A DNA stretch of 64,000 bases from Xylona heveae TC161 (GCF_001619985.1 NW_017264196.1:2170001-2234000); one strand, 5' to 3'. Counted from the first letter of the stretch, positions 1-13,810 are shown. The notes: a model not told the origin generated them from the letters alone. Numbers and translations are program-made.

Positions 1-3000
1 ACCAGGAAGAACTGTTGGACCAGCAAGAACACTGTTTGCACAAAACGTTAGCTTGATATATCTAATGACAGAAAAAAATTCCACATTCGGGGAAACGTAC
101 CCGCAAAAGATCAAAGTCAATGAGAATAGAAGCTGAGCGACATTTCCTGCGGTTTCGGCAAGCTCAATACCAGCGACAATCATGTGTGTAAAAGTCGAGG
201 TAAACAAGAGGAACACCCAGATGTAGAGGAACATCAGAGCCCCGCGTTCGTGGACGGCATGCGTAGGGATTGCGTTGCGATACATGCCAATCGGATAATA
301 CCAACAGAAGAACATGATAACAGCCATGAGAGTTTGCCAGGGCAACTCAACAAGAATATTGGAGAGCATAAAGGCTTTCCATGAATAGCACTTGGCTGGC
401 CGTTCACGAGCTTCATAAAGCGCGCGCTGAGTGACAAAATGTGGCATGATCTGCTGAACCAGATTACCGAAAATGGTCATCAACATGAAAATGGCGAACA
501 TTTGGTTTTGCAATCCTTGCATGCTGTTTGGGGCATTGAAGAATGAGAAACCAATAAAAAGAGCCTATATCGAACAGAAAAGTCAGAAAGACGCCCATTC
601 ACAGTCAAACACCTTGCATCTGGCCAAGAGACTTACGGTGAAAATACATAGAGCGAGCTTCGAGTAAATGTAGTTGGGAGTCCTCCAGTACTGAGAAAAC
701 ACACGTTTACTGCATTCCATGAATTGCTCCGAGAAAGGAGCAGCAAACTCCCGATAGCTGAGCTTGTCAGACGTCGAAAAAACAGGCGAAGCAGTCTTTG
801 GGAGCTCTTCCTTCATCTCAGCAAGTTGGCGCTTAACATCAGCATGCTCTGGGCTCTCGTTCCAGACCACGGGCCAATCAACATCGCTGTGTGAACCCGG
901 TGCTGCGCCGATAACTTCCAACATCCATTCAGCAGGGTTTGCCGTAGGCGGGCAGGGCGAGGCGCCATTTTTCTCGAAATAGTTTGTCAGGGTAGACGAG
1001 TTCTTGCCAATTTCACCAAAGTAGACAGTCCTTCCTCCTTTGGCGAGGAACAAGAGACGATCAAATCGCTGAAACAGCATGGCCGAAGGTTGGTGGATGG
1101 TACACAAAATAGCTTGACCGTGTTTGGTAAGCTTCTCCATGAGATCACAAATAGACCATGATGTTTGACTGTCCAGACCCGAAGTAGGTTCATCCAGAAA
1201 GAGGAGGAGCTGAGGCTTGGCAACCAGTTCGACGGCAATCGTAAGACGCTTGCGTTGTTCGACATTGAGACCTAGAAGTAAGGGAAGTAATGAGTATGGG
1301 CACCGGTGCAATCAGGAGTTTCGCAGAAATCGGGTTTACATACCTTCACCTGGCACACCAACGACGGCATCGGCATATTCTTCCATCTCCAGAAGTTTAA
1401 TGACCTCAGTGACATATGCCAGTTTTTCAGCTCGTGGCGTACTAGCGGGCTGGCGGAGAAGTGCGCTGAAATTAAGAGCCTCTCTAACGGTGCTTGTGGC
1501 AAGGTGTAGATCTTGCTGTTGAACATAACCAGTTTTACGTTGGAAGGATGCATCGCGATGTTGACCATCTACTAGCATCTCACCCGAAACAACTCCCATG
1601 GTTACACGCGTAGCGAGTACGTCTAGAAGCGTTGTTTTGCCGGCGCCCGAAACACCCTGATTGTATTACATTTTAGCGATAGATTGTTAAAAATGACCAT
1701 TCGAGGAGCTCTCACCATCAAAGCGGTCAGTGTTCCAGGTTTGACCCATCCATCCACATTATCCAAGATTCTTCGAGGTTGGCCCTTGATCTTGATGTCG
1801 TAGCACACATCTGACCAGTGGAAAACGGCAGTTTGTTTCTGGATCGTGGCAACGGCGTCTTCTGAGCCATGTCCGCCTTTTTCAACTGCTGCGCCAGGAG
1901 AGGTTGCCACATGCTCCGCCGATTCTTCATCATCGACAGACCGTTTCTTCGTGACTGCCGATTTGTGGCCCCGTCGGAACAGAAGAACTTCACCCTTTGA
2001 TTTCTGAGCAGCGACGTACTCGGTTGCGAAAAGATAGACGCCACAGAAGAACACCATGAAGGCAAAGAGAATGCCAAGATTCCTATAGAGAATTTTGAGC
2101 GACAGGTTCAAGTCTTGTAATGCCCGGGGAAAAAAAAAAAAAAAAAAAAAAAAAACTTACCTCCAGAGATTCTTCCTGTAATACTTAAAGCTGGTATTGA
2201 TATAGGCGTCGCCTTCCACGAACCCTTGACCAGGAACAGATCCAGTCGTAGAGCAAACATGATTCAAAGCCCCGACATGGTCATAAGGACCCATTGACGG
2301 GATAAATTGGGCACAGGGGAAGCGCCGATGGTGGAATTCATTGACCATTAAGCTTTCAAAGGCGTATGCGATAGGATCGAGATAATTGATCCATCGCGAC
2401 CATCCAAGCATGTCGCGAGTTGGAATCGTAAAGCCAGTGAAGATGATCAGTGCGAGAATTAGAAGTGCCGCCGGCGCCATGGCTTGCGCAAGCGTTTTCG
2501 ATAGAGAGCCAATAGTCCGGAAAAGCATGGACATTGTAAGCGTAACAACAAAGTTGAAGAGGAAGAAGATGAAGAAAGCGCTCGGTGTTCGACGTAGGTT
2601 TGTCAGGAAATAGAGCGTCAGGTTGAACACAATGGCCGTGATGATTTTATTTGGCAAATCACAAAGCATTGACGAAATAGCCTCGGCAAATGGGTGGTAA
2701 AGCGCATATCGTGCATGTTTTTCGACAATTGGACGTTGTGCATATAATGTCAAGATCTGCAAGAACAGGAAATCAGCATTGATGCGTATTATTTGTCAAG
2801 GATGGCATGGGCACTGTTACCTCCAAAAAGCTTGCAAATGCATTCATGAGAATGGCGAAGAAGAGCAAGGCTCCTCTGTAATAGAAGCTGCCTGTGTCAT
2901 CGTGGAGGTTGTAGAACACACTACCAATGACCAAGGCCATGATACAATTACCGATGGCAGAGGTCAAGGTTAGACTCATATCACCCCGAAGACGTTGGAA

Positions 3001-4751
3001 GCCACGGTCCATGCAAAGGGCTACCTGCTGGGGTACCGAAAGAGTGTATGGAGATTTGATTGACCTAAATCCATCCATGAGCAAATCGCCCACCGAGATG
3101 ATGCACATGTGAGAGTGACGGATACTTACTGGTGCTTGGCTTGTTGCGCTCGTCTCGACGCAACAAATTGTTCATAGTGCTCGCCGCCAATCGGAAATCT
3201 GCGTTCGTACTCTTCAATATCTCGCAGGAGTTGCGCCCGCTCCGGACTGTTTTGCCAGGCAGCGGCAAATTCGTCAGGAGTTCTAGGCACCCTATTCTCG
3301 TATCCCGGCCTAACAATGCGCTCAGCCGGGCTGGTCAACGATGTCAAGAAATCGGCCGTTGTTTGTCGGTCTGGGCATTCGAATCCCATATTTGTGAAGA
3401 ACTCCTTGGCTTCAGTCGTATGGCCAAAATAGATCTGACGGCCTTCATAGAGCACAATAACCTTGTCGAAAATCTATTTCAACTGTTCAGCATATCTGGA
3501 GCAATCCAACAAGTTGAGAGGCAATGACTTACATCGTAGGCGGATTGAGGAGCCTGGTAGATTGCCACACATGCCGTGGTACCAGCGAGCTCCGTGGATA
3601 GACGGAGAGTTTTACAAAACTCAATCGCGTTGGCACTATCCAAGCCACGGGTGCTGTTATCCCAGCACTGCATTGGACTGCCGCTCAGCGCAGCTTCCGA
3701 GATACTCACACGTTTTCGCTCTCCACCACTGACACCGCGAATGAAGTCATTTCCAACACGCGTGTTGACAGTGTGTGTGAGACCAAACATGGCCATCATG
3801 ACGTCTTTCATGTGCTCGGAGTATTCGCGCTGGGAAAGACCCTCAACACTATGACGAGGGGCGCGGGCGCGAGCGGCAAAGGATAGGGTTTGACCAACGG
3901 TCAATTGAGGAAAATGCACATCGGTTTCAGCGGTATAGATGGCCTCGCCTCGAAACTGCCCATGCATCTGTTTTGCGGAGATACCTGATTTTTGTCAGCG
4001 GGGTCCCTTCTTTTTCTTTTAACCAACAAGACTTGCCCTGATAATTTATATAAGATTCTGAGTCGATCTGGAAACCGTACGTCTCTCCAGAAATGGTCTT
4101 CAATAAAGTTGAGCATCCACTGCACGCAAGAAAGATTGTTAGTAAAAAAAAGTTCGGATGCTCAAAGAGGTGTAAGATGGGGCCTCTAGCATACCTTCCC
4201 GGTCGACCCAGGACAACGAGCATCTCGCCACTGTCCAACAGCCCCTCAAAGTTTCTCAAAATCTGAATCTTCCGCTTTCCGATTCCGAGCAAATTCTTTG
4301 CAATTCCAACGGCTCCGAGAATGACATTGCCCACATCTTTTTGGTAGTCGGTGGGCGTGCCAAAGCCGTAGACGCCCAAGTTTCGAAAAGCAATACCGGC
4401 CGTCCGCTGGGGGAACTTTTCAGGGTCGCGAGAAAAGATCTGGAAGAGGGCACGATACCAAGCTTTGGGATTGAAATCCTCGGAACTTGGGTCTAGTTGC
4501 GGATCTCGGTTTCCGTGAAACAGATCGACTGGTCCTGCGGTCGAGCCGGTCGTCAGTTGCCGGGCCAGGCTCTGGATTCGGCTGGCACGCTCCTCTTCTT
4601 GGGCCTTCTCATCTATTTCGTCGGGACTCGACTCGCTGGAGTATGACGGCTCTCGTCCAATCTCGCCGCCATGTTGTAGGCGAGAAGCGGCTTGGGCGGT
4701 TGCCCTGGAGGGGTCATCCCCCTCCATGTTCACATTCCCTACTAAAGACAT
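1..4751 (-). CDS. PDR/CDR-type ABCG multidrug transporter, C-terminus beyond the window
   Basis: Full-size plasma-membrane efflux pump of the fungal PDR family (layout NBD-TMD-NBD-TMD). Exons on the minus strand: 4751-4195, 4119-4037, 3984-3533, 3473-3130, 3064-2821, 2756-2161, 2082-1716, 1656-1344, 1271-637, 564-101 and 31-<1; all phases agree, giving 1362 codons before the edge. The first nucleotide-binding domain has the degenerate PDR Walker A GRPGSGCST, signature VSGGERKR and a Trp-containing Walker B ([12 protein letters not shown]). The second has canonical [17 protein letters not shown] and [14 protein letters not shown]. Hydrophobic helices follow each domain. The frame reaches the family motif FCGVLAGP just before the edge. 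The start is the first in-frame ATG; a longer frame begins only with TTG. The second intron uses GC-AG borders, and the sixth carries a 26-base T tract (sense strand). The subfamily is certain; substrate and named orthologue are not. Confidence 0.95.
3985..4036 (-). other. GC-AG intron in the ABC transporter gene
   Basis: This 52-nt intron begins GCAAGT rather than GTAAGT and ends TCAG. Only this choice keeps the conserved peptide YINYQG-ISAKQM in frame; using the nearby GT would shift it. GC-AG introns with an otherwise perfect donor are a known minor class. Confidence 0.85.
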
Positions 4752-6014
4752 GTGGTTTGTGCCATGCAACTAATGGCGAGCTGAAGGAATCAATGAAAGG
4801 ATTAAAAACGGTTAAATGCGGTAGTTGAAGCTGATTAAGGTTTTCGAATGTAGCGGGCGTGCACTGGTCTATTCGGACTGAGATGAGGTAGATGAATCGA
4901 TCGCGAGGGTCGAGATATGCCTGGCAGAGTAATGTAGCGAGGCAAAGGAAGATCTTTTGAAGGAAAGGATCAAGACGGTTGTCAAATGAATCTAGAATGA
5001 AAGACAGGAAAGAAGATGGGTTGAAGAAAAAAGAAAGATGCACAAGGGCAACAAGGTCTCTACAAGGAAACAGTGGCTAAAGGGTATTTGGGCGGGTATA
5101 TGTATCATCAAAAGATGAATTTCAGATGCCTTATGGGAAAATACGTAGACATTATTATTACGAGTATTGTTGACGGAACGGAAGACTGGAAAGGTCCAAG
5201 CCGAAAAAGGGTCCCCGGGAAGGATGTGAGATTCTGTTCCACCGATCGCGTAAGGCCGGGGCGGAATCTTTTTCTGATAACTTAGCGAATGGGGGGGGGG
5301 GAAGTCAAACCTTGGGTCCATCTTTCGCCCGCGATTCGTCCGTCCGGAGGGATTGGTCCTTGGCGGACGGTCTCTGTGTCAAAGCATTGTCATCCAAATT
5401 AGTTACAAACCCTTACTACGGTAAGGTTACTCTTCGTAGTGCCCGCTTAGGAGTCACTCCTCTCAGCACCAGGGCGTTTTCTAGCAATAAGCACCTTCGC
5501 ACCTTAGGCAGCTCTGAAGAAGCGGACTGCTGCCAAGTCACAGCACGAATTGATTGGGGAATCCCGGATGAGGGGGCATCCGTGCTCTCTACTACTCCGT
5601 AATGACCTTGGGGATTTGCGATCCATGTCCCTTTTGGGAAACAAAATTCCCCAGAGCTGATCAGGAGCAACGTGTGAAAGAGTCAGCATGGCGGATGAGT
5701 GGCTTAGCGAACGTTAGTTTACGGAACCTCTTTCCTCCGGATCGCTTCTGAAGAAAAAGCCTTCAGATGAAACGGCCAGAGTACGGAAAAGCTCTGTACG
5801 ACCTCGTACGGTACCAACATTGCTTGACTGTGCCTCGCTTTCCTCAACTTCCCCTATCAAAGTAATGAATCAAACAGGGGTTCCCATTTCGCTTCCTGAC
5901 TCACTCTTCACTTGTCGGAATCCCCTTTTGAAGGAATCCCGGATAGCCGGATACTCGACTTCCCGAGAGCCTAACCTCAATTAGGAAGGTTATCTTAGGC
6001 CCCCCATAACGTAC
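4752..6014. other. Gene-free upstream region of the ABC transporter
   Basis: No convincing coding frame is present. It holds the promoter side of the transporter, a run of 10 or more G near 5291, one copy of the recurring motif TACTCCGTA (5593-5601) and a 7-bp inverted repeat around 5746-5768. It ends at the target site of the retroelement. No defined regulator site could be supported. Confidence 0.6.
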
Positions 6015-6333
6015 TGTGGGGGGGGCATGCATGACTAAGGATGGAATTGCTTTTGTTTAACGCTTGCTCTTGCTTCTATCGCTACCACAGTTGCTATTGC
6101 AAAAGGATAATGGATAATGGCTTAACCATAATCCATGATTAGCTTATATCTATGCTCCATAAAAAGCTGGGATATTCCCACTTTTTGGGAGACCTGAGAG
6201 ATTTTTATGAAAAAAACTAGCATCTCCCCATTCTACCATTTACATATCATTGAAGATTCTCCTGTGTTCAGATATATGATAGTGTGACCCATTCTACCAA
6301 TAGCCCAACTACCCACTGATCAGTTATCCTGCA
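6015..6333 (+). repeat. Left LTR of the Gypsy element
   Basis: 319 bp, starting TGTGGGGGGGG and ending CCTGCA. It pairs with 13879-14197 without any length difference. It is preceded by GTAC, one half of the target duplication. Its only two CpG sites (6061 and 6080) lie within 70 bp of the outer edge. Confidence 0.95.
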
Positions 6334-6353
6334 TCTTGAAGCTGAAGGCAGGG

Positions 6354-6413
6354 TGGTAGCTTAGTGTGTAGAACAGCCTCTCTATTGGGCATTTGATACA
6401 GGGATTTTCAACC
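6354..6413 (+). other. tRNA-like A-box/B-box stretch in the element leader
   Basis: Just inside the left LTR, 6354-6374 resembles a tRNA D-arm/A-box (TGGTAGCTTAGTGTGTAGAAC) and 6401-6413 a weak T-arm/B-box (GGGATTTTCAACC), at a spacing possible for tRNA-derived promoters. The anticodon and acceptor stems do not pair, so this is no working tRNA gene. It may be a tRNA-derived fragment or chance. Confidence 0.3.
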
Positions 6414-6665
6414 TTTGTCATTGTTTGATTTGTTTACTCATTTTTTTCCCCTAATTACATTATGATCTTTCACAGCTCTGTTTAGAGCCCATCAACATAT
6501 GTCTGCTGCAATACTTAGATGGAGGGTGTGTTGCCTGAATCTCCTTTACCAGAATTGCCTTGATTGCCATCACCTTGACAACTATACAAACTCCAAATAC
6601 TGATTACCACCTTACAATCTACCCCTCAGCTAAGTCCTACAAGGACTAGCAATAGACCACTATCA

Positions 6666-7607
6666 ATGGGCCTTGAATTTTTGCAATTCAGGGACTCTTG
6701 TTCTGAATCAACCAATACTACATTGTTAATTGACAATACAACTTTACTGTCCACCAAGATGGAATTGCAAATGTGCATTTCAAAGTTCATAGGAGCTCAA
6801 AATGAGTTGGAAGATACAGTGGAGTACTTGGAAGAAATACAGTTGGCTGTCCAATTGTCAGGCATCCCTGAGAACCACCAAGATGAATATTCAAGAATCC
6901 TCTTTCAACAGAACCTACATGGGGATGCATTAAAGTGGTTCTGAACCTTGGAGGAGGATATGAAGAAGGATTAGAAGACTTTGGTTGAGTACTTCCATGA
7001 GGACTTTAAACCAAAGACAAACTAATTTCAACTTCATACCCAAATCATGAACCTGCAGCAGGGAACTATGGTTATTCAGGAATACCTGGAACTGGCAGCC
7101 TTGTTAGCCAGATACACAGATGCAGAGACCATGCATATGCTCACTCACCAGATGGTGGCAGGGCTTTGTGATGAAGCTAAACAGACCTTGGTCTCCTTAT
7201 GACTACTAGATAATGGTGTTTTCACCTATCAGCAAGCCAAGGAAGCAATTATCCAAGTCTATACTCCTATCAGAAAGCCTGATCCATTTGGCTTCACCCC
7301 TTCAGATAGGGGAGGACATGTTAATCAACTCAATGTAAACAAAGGAATGCTAGATCTTATACAGAGCATAGCAAAGATGGTTATCAACCCAAAGCCATCA
7401 TCTACTCCTGCCAGCCCTACCATTATAACCATGGCCCCAGTCTTGACTAGCCAACCACCCATGGCCATTGTCCAACAACCACAGACACAGCCCTGGCATA
7501 CCTGCTACAATTGTATGGGCAAGGGGCATACTAGTCAAATTTGCACCAAACTACTTGTTTCTGAAGAACAGTGCAAAGTAAATCAGGATGAGGTTAATCA
7601 ACAATGA
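6666..7607 (+). pseudogene. gag part of the Gypsy element (fossil)
   Basis: Open stretches resemble a retrotransposon gag/capsid region (for example the motif DEYSRILFQQNLHGDALKWF). They are followed at about 7503-7544 by a zinc knuckle of form C-x2-C-x4-H-x4-C. The region is interrupted and not expressed as one protein. Identification rests on position, the knuckle and the general gag pattern. Confidence 0.8.
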
Positions 7608-8249
7608 GAAGTAAGTCAACACAGACAAGAGGCAGCAGCAGTAGCAGCTGCAGCAGCCACTATTGTTACTACACCTCCTAATCAACATGACCAATCAAAT
7701 ATTGATGAAGTATATCCAGCTCAATGTAGAATTTTAGAAGTACAACTGGCTATGCCTGTTACATGTACCACAGGAAGAAACCAAGCATGCCAAGCACCAT
7801 ATCCACCACCAGCTGTAACCAGGCAAGAGTCAGCTCCCATGCAGACTGAACCAACTAACCAGGGGGACACATCAAATCAGCCACCTCAAACCCAAGTGAG
7901 AAACACTTGACAGAATGGTCAGAACACAGCCAGCCCCAGAGTTGAGCAATGGCTCAATTATAATAACATGCCCATGCCTATCCAGCTGTTTGCCAGGGGG
8001 GAGAATTGATTAACTATGGCAAATCTTTTCCACCAGATACAGGTAACTATTTCACTAGCTCAACTTCTAGATCTGGCTCTACCTGCCAGAAGGGAAACCA
8101 CTTATCTACTACAATCTAGTCTTATCAGAAAACACCAGTAGCAACCCTGGGTTGTTCATGCAAATGTAGTTACCAGGGGGCCTCCAGCAGTCATTACCAA
8201 GGTCTTAGACCAGTATGACATTGCTGAAGTCCTATACATAGATAGCTGG

Positions 8250-11200
8250 GTGGGTGATAAGCCAGTACCAAAAATGCTTGTCAATGGAGGTGCTGTCATC
8301 AAACTTATCAGTGACAAGTTAGTCAAAGAGCACAACTTCAAGGTTTATACAGAAGATACCTGGCTGGCAATCAGGACCACTATGGATGATGTTCATCCAC
8401 TGAAGAAATATGTATGGCTGCCAATCAATGTAGGGGGGGTCAAAGCAATGGTCCAAGCTTATGTAGTACCAGGAGGGACAGGATATGACCTACTGTTAAG
8501 CAGAATGTAGATACAATGTGTTCAAGGATTGGACAACCTGACACAAGATGCCATCTCTATCCAAGGGGATGATGGGATCAGGCATGAAATACCCACTTCC
8601 CAGGCTGCTACCATTACACTAGAAGTTATAGTAACAGAACCACTGATTAACCCAGATATTATTCAGTGGACCAACAACAACAAACTCACCAACAAAGAAG
8701 TCAGGCAACTCTTGGACAAACTTGATGACTATGATTATCAACATGACAACCAGGGAAAAGAGCAACACTAGTCAGTCAACAGGCACCTGACTGGCATTAT
8801 ACCATGCCTGAATCCTTACCCAAAGACAATCCAGCACCAAGTCTGGACTTCAACAATTTAGCAATAATCAAGCCACTCTACCAAATGGCAGCCTTTTCCT
8901 CTACCCCTGTTCATTCTAAGATATACAAAGTTTTCACTGCTCAAGAAATCTCTCATTCCTTAAACAATTTCACCTCACATACACAACAGTTAAAACAACA
9001 ACCAACACCTATCACCATGCACAAGGCTGGACAAACATTTCTAGTTGACCAACAACCAGAGAAACAAGTATTATCCTACACTCCCATGGACAAAATACTA
9101 GTATGGTTCAACAATAGTGGCATTACATTAGGAAAGGGTGCAGACACACTTGAACAACAAGACAAAGTAAAACACCTACTATACACCTATCAAGATGTGT
9201 TTGCAACCTCTCTCAAAGACATGAGAGCCACCAATCTTATTGAACATTCAATTGATCTGAAACCAGATGCAAAACCAATATACACCAAACAGGGACAATA
9301 CAATGACAAAGAACAGGCCTTCATGGCCACAGTCTTCCCCAAAATGGAGGAAGCTGGGATCATTGTTCAAGGTGCAAGCAAATGGGGGGCATGGACCCTT
9401 TTCCCACCTAAAAAGAAAGGGTCAGACCAACTATGAATAGTCCATAACTATAAGCCAATCAACACATCCACCATCAAACCATGTTACCCAATGCACAATT
9501 TGGAAGAGGTAGTAGTGACCATAATCAAACCACAATACACCCTCTTCTTTTGTGCAGATGCAGCCAACAGCTATTGGGCTGTACCTCTCCAAGAAGGGGA
9601 CAAGCACAAAAGCACAGTGGTCACCCCCAACAGACAGTGGTTATACCATCAGATGGGACAAGGACTAGTGGGGGCCCCACATACCTACTCCCAGTTCTCA
9701 GACCTAGTATTTGGACTGCTACCATTAACAGAAAGTACTCCTACAATGGAGTCTATCATTGGGGAGCATAGACAATGGGCTTTCACTCCATTCATGGACA
9801 ACCATTTAGCTGGGGCTACTGATTTTAACTCACTTTATGATCTTCTTAGTAACCACTACCTCCCTCAAGTAGCCTTTGGGCCAGTGTACCTTTCACCACA
9901 GAAGGTTTACCTCTTCATCAATACATTGGACATGATAGGGTTCACTGGAGTGCCTGACTCAATTTGCCCATCCATAAAGCATCAGAATCAAATACTTTAC
10001 TGGCCAACACCCTCTACATGGGCACAGTTGGATGCTTTTATCTGGATAACCCCTTTTCTCAGATGGTTTATCCCTGGGAGAGCAGGGCATGTAATGACTC
10101 TAAAAGAAGCATATTAGCAACAAGAACCCATTCAAACCACTAAGGGTTGAAAATCAGTTCAAACTAAAATGAAAGATACTAGGGAATTCAACTGGACAGA
10201 TCAGCAGCAGAAATTGTTCAATCATATCAAACAAAGCATAGCTACAAATGCTATGAAACCTATCAACATGCAGAAACAATTCCATATCTCAGTTGATGCT
10301 TCCCAATGGGCAATAGGCAGATGTTTATTCCAGTTGGAGGAATATCTACCTGGAACAGTAGTTGACAATACACATAAATGAAATATGAGATTCACCATGT
10401 TTATGTCATTTCAACTCTCAGATACCAAAACACAATACCATACTACTGAGCAGGAAGCATTAGCTATCATACAATGCCTGGCCAAGGTTAGATGGATTAT
10501 TATGGGAAGTCAGTATCCTACAATCATCTATACAGACCATGATGCCTTGAAAGCAGTATTATCCAAGGGGTCAGGAGATGACCATGGGCATATATCCAGA
10601 TGGCAGGATCAGTTATCAGAATACAACATTTTGTCAATACATCAGCTAGGAAAATCCCATGTAATGGGCATAGCCAATGGATTGAGCCATTTACCTACAA
10701 GTGACACTACTATCCACCATGCTGAGGACACCAAACAGTTAGCTATAATGGTCCAGCAAATCAGAATGATTGTGCCTGTTATTCCTGATCATATTGCCTC
10801 AACAATAGACAAGTAGTTATTGCCTATTATCCAATTGCCTGAATATGGTGATGTGATAATGTATCTACTCAAGGGTATCATGGGACTACAGCAACTCAAC
10901 AAAACCATAGCCAAAATTTAAGGCATCAAACATCAATTGTGATGATTCTAGTTAAATCATACTACACTCCTCTACAAAGAAGCAGATGGAAAGTTGGCAA
11001 AATGTATATTGACCAATGAACAACCAGGAATTCTCCAACATTTACATGACAATCATGGCCACTTCTTGGACACTATCACTATGGAAAGGGCCCAAGGCCA
11101 GTTTTACTGGCCTACAAGGGTACAGGATATACAAGCTTATTGTCAAACATGTCATGCATGCCAGTTGGCCAATCCTCAACAGCAACCAAGTACAACACTA

Positions 11201-11779
11201 CAACCAATAGTACATTACCAGCCAATGGAGATGATAGAAATTGATTACTTAGGGCCCATAACACCTCCATGCAGTCTAACCAGGGCACAATATATCATAA
11301 TCACTGTCAACTATTTCACAAGATTTGTCTGGGTAGCTTCATGCCAGACCACTACCATGGATACCACCATGCAATTCATCATGATGATTGCATAGGTGTT
11401 TGGATGGCCTATTGTCATATATTCAGACAATGGAACCCATTTCTGTGGCTTGGAAATCCAAGACTTCTGGAGGTTAAAGAACATAATACACATCACAGCC
11501 CCTGTTAGCCATCCATCATCAGTTGGGCTTATCAAGAGGATGGTACAGCTGGTGGTTAGCCAATTGAGGATAAGGACAATTCAAACTAGGAATGCTGCCT
11601 GGTCAACCTTCATTCCAGATATTGCTTTGAGCATCAATACTCATCATGTCAAGATACATGGTTTTACCCCTGCTCAAATGATGTTCAGATATCAACCATG
11701 TCTCAACAACCAACATGTGGATGTGGACCCAACTGTTTATAATGAACAGAATGCAATAGCTATCCCATCCCACAAATGA
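8250..11779 (+). pseudogene. pol part of the Gypsy element (protease, RT, RNase H, integrase; fossil)
   Basis: In order: a protease-like stretch (about 8250-8510); a reverse transcriptase region (about 9200-10100) with recognisable fingers and palm segments; RNase H (about 10250-10720, with VDAS and YTDHDALKAVL); and an integrase (about 10994-11780) with an HHCC-type zinc region and the core motifs IDYLGP and SDNGTHF. RT before integrase is the Ty3/Gypsy order. It is broken in many places and is a fossil. Confidence 0.9.
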
Positions 11780-12458
11780 AGAATACATGATGACACTAGA
11801 CAGGAATTCAGGGAGCTGGCCAATATGGCTTATCTAAACCATATCACTAGACTACAAAACCTTCAGAACCCATTGTGGACAAAACCCTAGCAGGGGGACC
11901 TAGTCCTTGTTCAGGATTTCAGTTTAGACAAGGACTATGGACAGAAACTGGATCCTCAATGGTCAGAACCACAACAACTAGTCAAGATTAACACCAACAA
12001 GGTATCAGGAATGGTCAAGCCATTATACAGATCTGGTCTAACTGGTTAACAGCCTCATAAGATTCACCTTGACAATCTTAAAGTGTATTTCCCTAGTGAT
12101 CCTCAATTGTAACCAACCACTACCATAGAGTATGGAAGGTTAGCAATGGCATATTGTGGAATCCCAGGTCAGAGAGCATTGATTCTCTAAATCATGACAA
12201 ACTAAAGATTTCCTCTCACTTTGATTCTCATTTTTCTTTCACTTTTCCTTTTGCAAAGTTTCATCTCTTTTTTCACATGCAGCTTACCTTTAGCTTACCA
12301 ACTTCTCTGTACACCAAAAAACCTGTTTTGAAGCTGTACTATCAAGGCATTTCCCACTTGTGATCACTTAAAAAGAAGCTCAACTGCCTTTTCACTTTTT
12401 CATTCCTACACATTACATCCTTAACTGTTTAACATCATTACTCCTCCACTTTGCAATA

Positions 12459-13810
12459 TTGCATGGTCAACACTCTGCATTGCTTTGCAGGAGACCACTT
12501 CTATCTCCATGCTCAACTATTTGGCTAGCAATAAGTTATTTCAACAAGTATCTTGCAATGGCACTCACTCACAAGCTCAAGAACACCAAACAGCAGGTCA
12601 AACATGCTGTTGAAGTGGGCAACATTCCCAGTGTGGACAACCTACATGACATCATCCACTACTGTTGGGAAAACAACAAGCATGAAGATAATGATTACAT
12701 TCACATTATGTAAGACTTCCATTACAACCATTGAATGTCTATTAAAGACAATAGACCAAAGCATTTTCCTTCACCCCACCACATCAAACCAAAGAAAAAG
12801 CAGAACTGTTAGAAAGTCAAGGTGGAGGAGACACCTACTCCTTCCACCAACATTGACATGCCTATCTATATTGATGAAAGTAATGATGACACTGCTAGAG
12901 AGGCACTCCATGGCTTAATTGTTAAGCATTTCAACAAGACCAACACAGACAAAGGTGGAGAACATGATAATGACAAGCCACCAATGGTTGGTGGCTTCAA
13001 AGCTCAGCTATTTAAACAAGGAGGACAAGCAGTGCATGGTGTACCCACTGTTGAAATTAAAGATCCTATTGCTGGTTTCTATACTAGGGATCTGGTAGAG
13101 AAATGAACCATTCTTGTGGTTGTAAACCCACAAGATGGCTCAATCTCCTTGCAAGCAATCCCAGTCAATCATTATGGGAAGTACATCCCTCAGAGCACAA
13201 CTGTTGAAAACATGGACCCCAAAGACATCATATGAGGAAGCAAATGGGAAGGGTAGGAAGACCCTCTCACCTTCAGGCAATTGGTATACCAATACAAAGA
13301 GGGGGCAAGTGATTGGGAGTGGTTAGATGAGGACAATTTTGCAGTTCACCCTGACAAACACTCAGTCATACAAAAATGGAAGGCAATGGTGGTTGAGCAT
13401 GTACTAGACAATCTATTCAACACAAAGGGGGATGAGCATCTAGGTGCTAAGAGAGCCATCCACTTGCTGCAGGAGATGAAAAGGATTGTGGGAGAGGGGA
13501 CACAGATTTTCCAACACATGGCTATCAATCAGGATACTAGCATCACCCTTCAAACCATGATCACTAAGCTGCCAATCTAACTTAGCCTTGCTAAACACTC
13601 TGCTCAACAAGGCAAATACAACCAGGAAGCTACAGATACTCAATACAGTCCAAACTCAACTCCATCCACCAATCAGAGGGTTATACACACTACCATCAAT
13701 GACCCTGAGTTACCACCAATCCCACTAACTTTTGACAAAGAGCTGGCTGCTTTTCTCCCTCAGTTTCCTTCCTCCTTCTTTGATTCCAACAGAAACTTGA
13801 GGTCAAAATG
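12459..13810 (+). pseudogene. Extra open stretches between integrase and right LTR (unrecognised)
   Basis: Several short open stretches follow the integrase, chiefly 12822-13106 and 13281-13580. Their predicted peptides are hydrophilic and of protein-like composition, for example around PPMVGGFKAQLF and SDWEWLDEDNFAVHPDKH. No known domain was recognised. They are CpG-free like the rest of the element, so they decayed with it. They could be an accessory 3' gene of this lineage or cargo from another element. Confidence 0.45.

Noticed and set aside
6354-6413. Functional tRNA gene in the retroelement leader
   Set aside because: A- and B-box-like words only; acceptor and anticodon stems do not pair.
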